64,000 nt of DNA, taken from assembly GCF_051433195.1 (NCBI RefSeq), contig NZ_JBHMFT010000007.1, positions 124,001 to 188,000 on the forward strand, written 5' to 3'. Positions within the stretch are counted from its first letter, which is position 1; each line of letters begins with the position of its first letter. The notes below the pieces were generated by a model that ran no database searches, was not told where the DNA came from, and was given only the letters and a program-made list of their open reading frames with translations. Shown here one piece after another: positions 60,074 through 64,000 of the stretch. Both the position numbers and the translations under genes were made by a program. Source of the DNA: Falsiroseomonas sp051433195 (GTDB taxonomy: Bacteria > Pseudomonadota > Alphaproteobacteria > Acetobacterales > Acetobacteraceae).

Positions 60074-60934
60074 ATGAGCCTGATGTTCGAGACCTGCGAC
60101 GTCTTCACCACCACCCGCCATGGCGGCAATCCGCTGGCGGTGGTGTACGGCGCCGCCGATCTGGACGGCGCAGCGATGCAGGCCATCGCGCGCGAATTCA
60201 ACCTGAGCGAGACGGTGTTCGTCACCGCCGCCGAGCCGTCCCGCGCCCGCATCCGCATCTTCACGCCCGGCCGCGAACTGCCTTTCGCCGGCCACCCCAA
60301 TGTCGGCGCCGCCGTGCTGCTGGCGCGGCACCTGGACCTGGCCGGCGAGACGCTGCTGCTGGAACAGGCGGCCGGGCCGGTGGAGGCGCGGCTGCTGCGC
60401 GATGCGGCCGGAGAGGTCACGGCCGCCCACATCACCGCGCCGCAGCCCTTCACCCTGGGCGAGACGCTGGATGCCGAGGCCATCGCCACCTGCGCCGGCC
60501 TGCCGGCACTGGTGGGGGAGGCGGTCATCGCCTCCTGCGGCACGCCGTTTGCCATCGCCGAGGTCGCGGATGCCGAGGCGCTGGCCGCCGCCGCCCCGGA
60601 TGCCGCCGCCTTCCGCGCCCGCCTGCCGGCGGACCTTGCCATCGGCCTGCTGCTCTACACCCGCCTGCACCCCGGTCGGCTGCGGGCGCGCATGTTCGCA
60701 CCGCTGTCAGGCGTGGCGGAGGACCCGGCAACCGGCAGCGCCAATGTCGCGCTGGCCGGGCTGCTGCTGGCCCGGCTCGGCGCCGATGCGCTGGAGATCG
60801 AGGTGGAGCAGGGGCTCGAGATGGGCCGGCCGAGCCTCCTCATGCTCGCCGCCCAGACCACGCCGTATTTCGGCATCCGGGTCAGCGTCGGCGGCGGCGT
60901 GGTGCCGGTGAGTGCGGGGCGCCTGATCATCTGA
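60074..60934 (+). CDS. PhzF family phenazine biosynthesis-like isomerase/epimerase
   Basis: A 286-residue PhzF-type enzyme: CDVFTTTRHGGNPLAVVYGA, AREFNLSETVFVTA, RIFTPGRELPFAGHPNVGAA and a second repeat domain with AEDPATGSANVALAGLLLA. The diaminopimelate-epimerase-like two-domain fold and the Glu (SETVF) fit. Most members have unknown function. ATG at 60074 aligns best. Confidence 0.9.
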   Translation: MSLMFETCDVFTTTRHGGNPLAVVYGAADLDGAAMQAIAREFNLSETVFVTAAEPSRARIRIFTPGRELPFAGHPNVGAAVLLARHLDLAGETLLLEQAAGPVEARLLRDAAGEVTAAHITAPQPFTLGETLDAEAIATCAGLPALVGEAVIASCGTPFAIAEVADAEALAAAAPDAAAFRARLPADLAIGLLLYTRLHPGRLRARMFAPLSGVAEDPATGSANVALAGLLLARLGADALEIEVEQGLEMGRPSLLMLAAQTTPYFGIRVSVGGGVVPVSAGRLII

Positions 60935-60944
60935 GCGATCCGCC

Positions 60945-61307
60945 TCACGGGGAGCGGAACCGGGCGCCGTCGGCGCGCAGGAACACCTGAAGCGGCGTGG
61001 TGCCGGCGCCCTGCCCGTCCTGGCCACGCCAGCGGCCGTCGCGGCACAGGATGCCGCCGGGGATCGCCACCGCCTCCCACTCCACGATGTTGGCGACACG
61101 CTCCCCGCCCGGGCCGAGCGCCAGGAAGTTCGTGCGGCAGCGGCCCCCGGCCAGCACCGGGTCGTAGCCATCGATCATCCAGCCGCCGCCGCCGGTGCTT
61201 TCGAACCGCCGCTCCAGCGGGAGCCAGGATGAAGGATCGGGCCATTGGGCAAGGGCCGGATGGGCCAGGCCGAGGCATGCGGCGAACCAGACCAGGGGGC
61301 GTGACAT
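60945..61307 (-). CDS. Hypothetical secreted protein (120 aa)
   Basis: A 120-residue protein with signal peptide MSRPLVWFAACLGLAHPALA, cleavage before QWPDPSS. The mature part is small with two cysteines (GGRCRTNFLALGPGG, PGGILCRDGRWRG) that could form a disulfide. I do not recognise the family. It is convergent with the PhzF gene and divergent from the other secreted protein at 61469. Confidence 0.65.
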   Translation of the reverse strand: MSRPLVWFAACLGLAHPALAQWPDPSSWLPLERRFESTGGGGWMIDGYDPVLAGGRCRTNFLALGPGGERVANIVEWEAVAIPGGILCRDGRWRGQDGQGAGTTPLQVFLRADGARFRSP

Positions 61308-61468
61308 GGGGGCTCCGTTTCAATCCATTTCGGCAAGGCCGTCGCGGGCTTTTCAACCACGACGGAAGCGTTACGGTCGGGCCGGGCCACTGGATGCAGC
61401 GGCTCCACGAACAGGGAAATGTTCATTCGCGCGGCCGCATCCCGCGCGGCCACTCCTGGAGATCGACC

Positions 61469-61936
61469 ATGCTGTCCCGACCCATCGCCGCGCTGCTGGC
61501 CCTCGCCGCGGTGCCGACACTGGCCCTGGCGCAGGACTACAACCGGCAGCCCTCCTTCGGCACCGTGAACCTCCGCGCCAATTTCGCGCCCGATCCCTAC
61601 GTCGTGAATGTCACGGCCGGTGGTGGGCTGCCGGCGGAGCGGCTGGGTGGGCGGGAATGCCTGGGCTCCATCGCCAACGCGCCCGATGTGCGGCTGAACT
61701 ACAGCGCCGGCCAGGGGCTGCCGCTGTATCTTTCGGCGGTGTCGCGGGCCGACGTCACGCTGGTGGTGAACCTGCCGAACGGTCGCTGGGCCTGCAACGA
61801 CGACTTCCAGGGCACGAACCCCGGCCTGATCTTCCGCAACCCGCAATCCGGCCAGTACGACATCTGGATCGGCAGCTACGACCGCGGGTCCCGCATCCCG
61901 GCGCAGCTGCGGATTTCGGAAGTCCCGCCGAACTGA
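61469..61936 (+). CDS. Hypothetical secreted protein (155 aa)
   Basis: A 155-residue exported protein: signal MLSRPIAALLALAAVPTLA (cleavage near LAQ). The mature chain (FGTVNLRANFAPDPYVVNVT, YLSAVSRADVTLVVNLPN, GQYDIWIGSYDRGSRIPAQL) is beta-rich and resembles small secreted domains in alphaproteobacterial genomes, with C...C in RECLGSI and WACNDDF. Function unknown. Confidence 0.7.
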   Translation: MLSRPIAALLALAAVPTLALAQDYNRQPSFGTVNLRANFAPDPYVVNVTAGGGLPAERLGGRECLGSIANAPDVRLNYSAGQGLPLYLSAVSRADVTLVVNLPNGRWACNDDFQGTNPGLIFRNPQSGQYDIWIGSYDRGSRIPAQLRISEVPPN

Positions 61937-62006
61937 AGCGCCTGCCCCTGGCGTTCCGCGCGCCGATGCCACATGCCGGGCTCAGGAACGGGAGCCCGGC
62001 AGGCAC

Positions 62007-62729
62007 ATGGACGAGTTGAGCTTCCACCGGCGGCTGCACCGCCCCGGCACCATCCTGGATGTGGGCGCGCATGACGGCCTGCTGACCCTGCCCCTCTCCC
62101 GCCTGCCCGGCGCACGGGTGCTGGCCTTCGAGCCGCTGCCGAGCGCCTTTGCCCGCCTGCACGCAGCGGTGCTGGCGGACTACGGCAGCGTCCCGCCGCA
62201 TCTGGAATTGCGGACGGAGGCGCTGGGCGCGGTGCCCGGAACCCTGACCCTGTCCGTGCCGATCCTGGACGGCGTGGCACAGGAGCAATGGGCGAGCACG
62301 GCGAAATCCTACGACGCCTTCGCCTCCGTCACCGTGGCACGGCATGTGGTGCCGGTGACGACCATCGATGCGCTGGGGCTGGCCGACCTGGAGCACGTCA
62401 AGCTGGACGCGGAGGGCTTCGAGCAGGAGGTGCTGGAGGGCGCCGTCGCGACACTGCGCCGCTGCCGCCCGGTGCTGTCGCTGGAGGTGGAGGAACGCCA
62501 CCGTGCCGGCAGCACGCGGGACGTGCCGGCGCTGCTGGCCGGCCTCGGCTACGAAAGCTGGTTCGTGCTGGATGGCGCCTGGCATCCGCATGCGGATTTC
62601 GACGCGGCGACGATGCAGGTGGCCTCCCCGGACCCGGCGGTCTTCGCCGCCTCCGACCCATATGTCTTCACCTTCTTCGCCTGGCCGGCCGAACGCAGCG
62701 CCGAAATCCTTGCGGCACTGAAGGACTAG
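62007..62729 (+). CDS. FkbM family methyltransferase
   Basis: A 240-residue SAM-dependent methyltransferase: GTILDVGAHDGLLTLPLSRL (motif I), ARVLAFEPLPSAFARLHAAV, VPVTTIDALGLADLEHVKLD (the FkbM D-ALG-L-D pattern), AEGFEQEVLEGAVATLRRCR and PVLSLEVEERH. The family O-methylates diverse sugars or metabolites. Convergent with epmA (4-bp overlap of stops). Confidence 0.88.
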   Translation: MDELSFHRRLHRPGTILDVGAHDGLLTLPLSRLPGARVLAFEPLPSAFARLHAAVLADYGSVPPHLELRTEALGAVPGTLTLSVPILDGVAQEQWASTAKSYDAFASVTVARHVVPVTTIDALGLADLEHVKLDAEGFEQEVLEGAVATLRRCRPVLSLEVEERHRAGSTRDVPALLAGLGYESWFVLDGAWHPHADFDAATMQVASPDPAVFAASDPYVFTFFAWPAERSAEILAALKD

Positions 62730-63847
62730 CCAGGCCCCGTCAGCAGCTTCGGCGGCGCGGCCAGCGCCGGCTGGGGCGTGCGCGGGATGGCGGGCAGCCA
62801 CAGCACGTCCTCGATATCCGCGGCGCCGCTGGCCAGCATCGCCAGGCGGTCGAAGCCGAGCGCGATGCCGGAGGATGGCGGCATGCCATGGTCCAGCGCC
62901 GCCAGGAAATCCTCGTCCACGTCCCAGCCGGCCTCGCCGGTTTCGGCGCGACGGGCGGCGACGTCGCGTTCGAAGCGGCTGCGCTGTTCCACCGGGTCGG
63001 TCAGTTCCTCGAAGGCGTTGGCGAGTTCCAGACCGGCGGCAAACAACTCGAACCGCAGGGCGACGCGGCCATCCTGCGGGTCGCGGCGGGCCAGGGCGGC
63101 CTGCGGGGTGGGCCAGTGGGTCAGGAAGGTGGCCTGGCCGCGGCCGAGCTTCGGCTCGACGTGGCGCAGCATCAGGCGGAAGAAGCCGTCCTCCCAGCTA
63201 TCGGTCTCCGGCACATGCAGCCCGCTGCGGGCGGCGGCGGCGCGCAGCTTGGCGGCGCTGCCCTCCCCGGTCGCGGCATCGATGGTGCCGAGGATGTCGA
63301 GGCCGCGGCAGAACCGGCTGAAGGCCTCCGCCATGGTCATGCGGAGGAAGGGGCGGGACAGGTCCGCCGTGACCTCGTCCTGCCCCACCACGCCGGGGCA
63401 GACGGAGCGCAGCAGCAACTCCGTCTCGTCCATCAGCCCGGCCATGCCGAGGCCGGGCGCGTACCACTCCAGCATGGTGAATTCGGGCGCATGGTTCGGG
63501 CTGGCCTCGCCGTTGCGCCAGACCCGCGCGAATTCGAAGATCGGCCCGGCCCCGCCGGCCAGCAGGCGCTTCAGTGCCAGTTCGGGCGAGGTCCGCAGCC
63601 ACAGCCGCGTCTCCTCGCCGATGCCGAGGTGCGGGCGGTACTCCGTGGCGAAGCCGCGCAGATGCACCTCCATGCCGGGCGCCGGGACCAGGCAGGGAGT
63701 CTCGACCTCCAGGTATCCGCGGGACTGGAAGAAGGCGCGGATCGCGGCGGTAAGCTGGGCGCGGCGGCGCAGGAAAGGCAGCCGCGCGGCGAGCCTGTCG
63801 CGCGTCCAGGGTTGCCGGCCATGGGGTGGCAGTGCGGCCTCGGGCAT
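62726..63847 (-). CDS. epmA: EF-P lysine aminoacylase EpmA (GenX)
   Basis: A 373-residue class II aminoacyl-tRNA synthetase paralog lacking an anticodon-binding domain. YLEVETPCLVPAPGMEVHLR (motif 1), RVWRNGEASPNHAPEFTMLE (motif 2) and SSGIALGFDRLAMLASG (motif 3) are intact. EpmA attaches beta-lysine to elongation factor P, which relieves stalling at polyproline. EpmB is divergent at 63886. Confidence 0.93.
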   Translation of the reverse strand: MPEAALPPHGRQPWTRDRLAARLPFLRRRAQLTAAIRAFFQSRGYLEVETPCLVPAPGMEVHLRGFATEYRPHLGIGEETRLWLRTSPELALKRLLAGGAGPIFEFARVWRNGEASPNHAPEFTMLEWYAPGLGMAGLMDETELLLRSVCPGVVGQDEVTADLSRPFLRMTMAEAFSRFCRGLDILGTIDAATGEGSAAKLRAAAARSGLHVPETDSWEDGFFRLMLRHVEPKLGRGQATFLTHWPTPQAALARRDPQDGRVALRFELFAAGLELANAFEELTDPVEQRSRFERDVAARRAETGEAGWDVDEDFLAALDHGMPPSSGIALGFDRLAMLASGAADIEDVLWLPAIPRTPQPALAAPPKLLTGPG

Positions 63848-63885
63848 GGACGCGCCTCCGGTGTTGGGGTTTACCGGCGGCGATC

Positions 63886-64000
63886 ATGCCCGATACCAAC
63901 CCGCCCCGAAACCTGTTGCCGAAGCGGACGATCCGCGATGCCGCCGGACTGGCCGCCGCCGGGCTGCTGCCGCCTGGCGCCGATGCGGCGGCGCTGGAGG
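63886..64000 (+). CDS. epmB: EF-P beta-lysylation aminomutase EpmB, N-terminal fragment
   Basis: The first 38 codons of a KamA-type lysine 2,3-aminomutase are visible: PRNLLPKRTIRDAAGLAAAG, LLPPGADAAALE, typical of the family N-terminus. Its position directly divergent from epmA strengthens the call, since both act on EF-P. The radical-SAM core lies outside the window. Confidence 0.65.
   Translation, partial: MPDTNPPRNLLPKRTIRDAAGLAAAGLLPPGADAAALE

Noticed and set aside
1..64000. Insertion sequences, prophage or CRISPR arrays
   Set aside because: No transposase, integrase, capsid or cas motifs were found; only the single lysozyme and GIY-YIG genes hint at transfer.

Overview
The window is uniformly high-GC (roughly 70 percent by eye) with dense gene packing, frequent 4-bp ATGA/GTGA overlaps, a zapA - 6S RNA - 5-formyl-THF cyclo-ligase neighbourhood, many tripartite (TRAP) transporter, CoA-transferase and hydantoinase genes, and alphaproteobacterial-type regulatory sites. 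This fits an alphaproteobacterium of the Acetobacteraceae (Roseomonas-like); the genus is an inference from gene content, not from a marker gene. No gene-free stretch exceeds 300 bases.

Layout. 1-7.4 kb: GST fragment, SMP-30 lactonase, serine-glyoxylate-type aminotransferase divergent from a large FAD/FeS 2-hydroxyacid oxidoreductase, a DUF924 protein and an OmpA-type porin. 7.4-9.7 kb: peroxide defence (oxyR divergent from ahpC-ahpD). 9.7-13.2 kb: lipoprotein, a TRAP transporter operon (dctP-dctQ-dctM) and tRNA-Val. 13.3-14.4 kb: N-formylglutamate amidohydrolase and a candidate small RNA of the MmgR/alpha-r8 type with its own promoter, terminator and TGC-rich operator motifs. 14.4-22.8 kb: CoA-transferase and acyl-CoA dehydrogenase, LysE exporter, D-aminoacylase, serine hydrolase. 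21.1-28.7 kb: hydantoinase/carbamoylase genes hyuC-hyuA and hyuB, separated by dCMP deaminase and a low-GC GIY-YIG/DUF4357 gene that looks recently acquired. 28.7-34.7 kb: 2-hydroxyacid dehydrogenase, flavin reductase, iron ABC permease with a coupled small protein, TetR regulator and a frameshifted aldo/keto reductase.

34.7-37.9 kb: bacterioferritin, its [2Fe-2S] partner Bfd and a Fe(3+)-binding protein preceded by Fur-like boxes; a GH19-type lysozyme cassette sits between a 96-bp duplication of the bacterioferritin 3' end. 37.9-40.1 kb: frameshifted EamA permease, HpcH/HpaI aldolase, RidA. 40.1-50.5 kb: the four-gene ligase-associated DNA repair module (ligase, MBL exonuclease, Lhr-like helicase, PdeM phosphoesterase), split into two halves that point away from each other around a 4.4-kb accessory segment holding a tandem methyltransferase, a deletion-scarred acyl-AMP ligase remnant, an acyl carrier protein and small proteins.

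50.5-64 kb: mostly household genes: fasciclin protein, DNA photolyase, phosphoesterases, HMG-CoA lyase, 5-FCL, 6S RNA, ZapA, class I fructose-bisphosphate aldolase, TauE exporter, ThiE, PhzF, FkbM methyltransferase and the divergent EF-P modification pair epmA/epmB. A REP-like palindrome occurs four times between genes. Two intact-looking genes (aldo/keto reductase, EamA) carry single-base frameshifts; these could be real decay or sequence errors.
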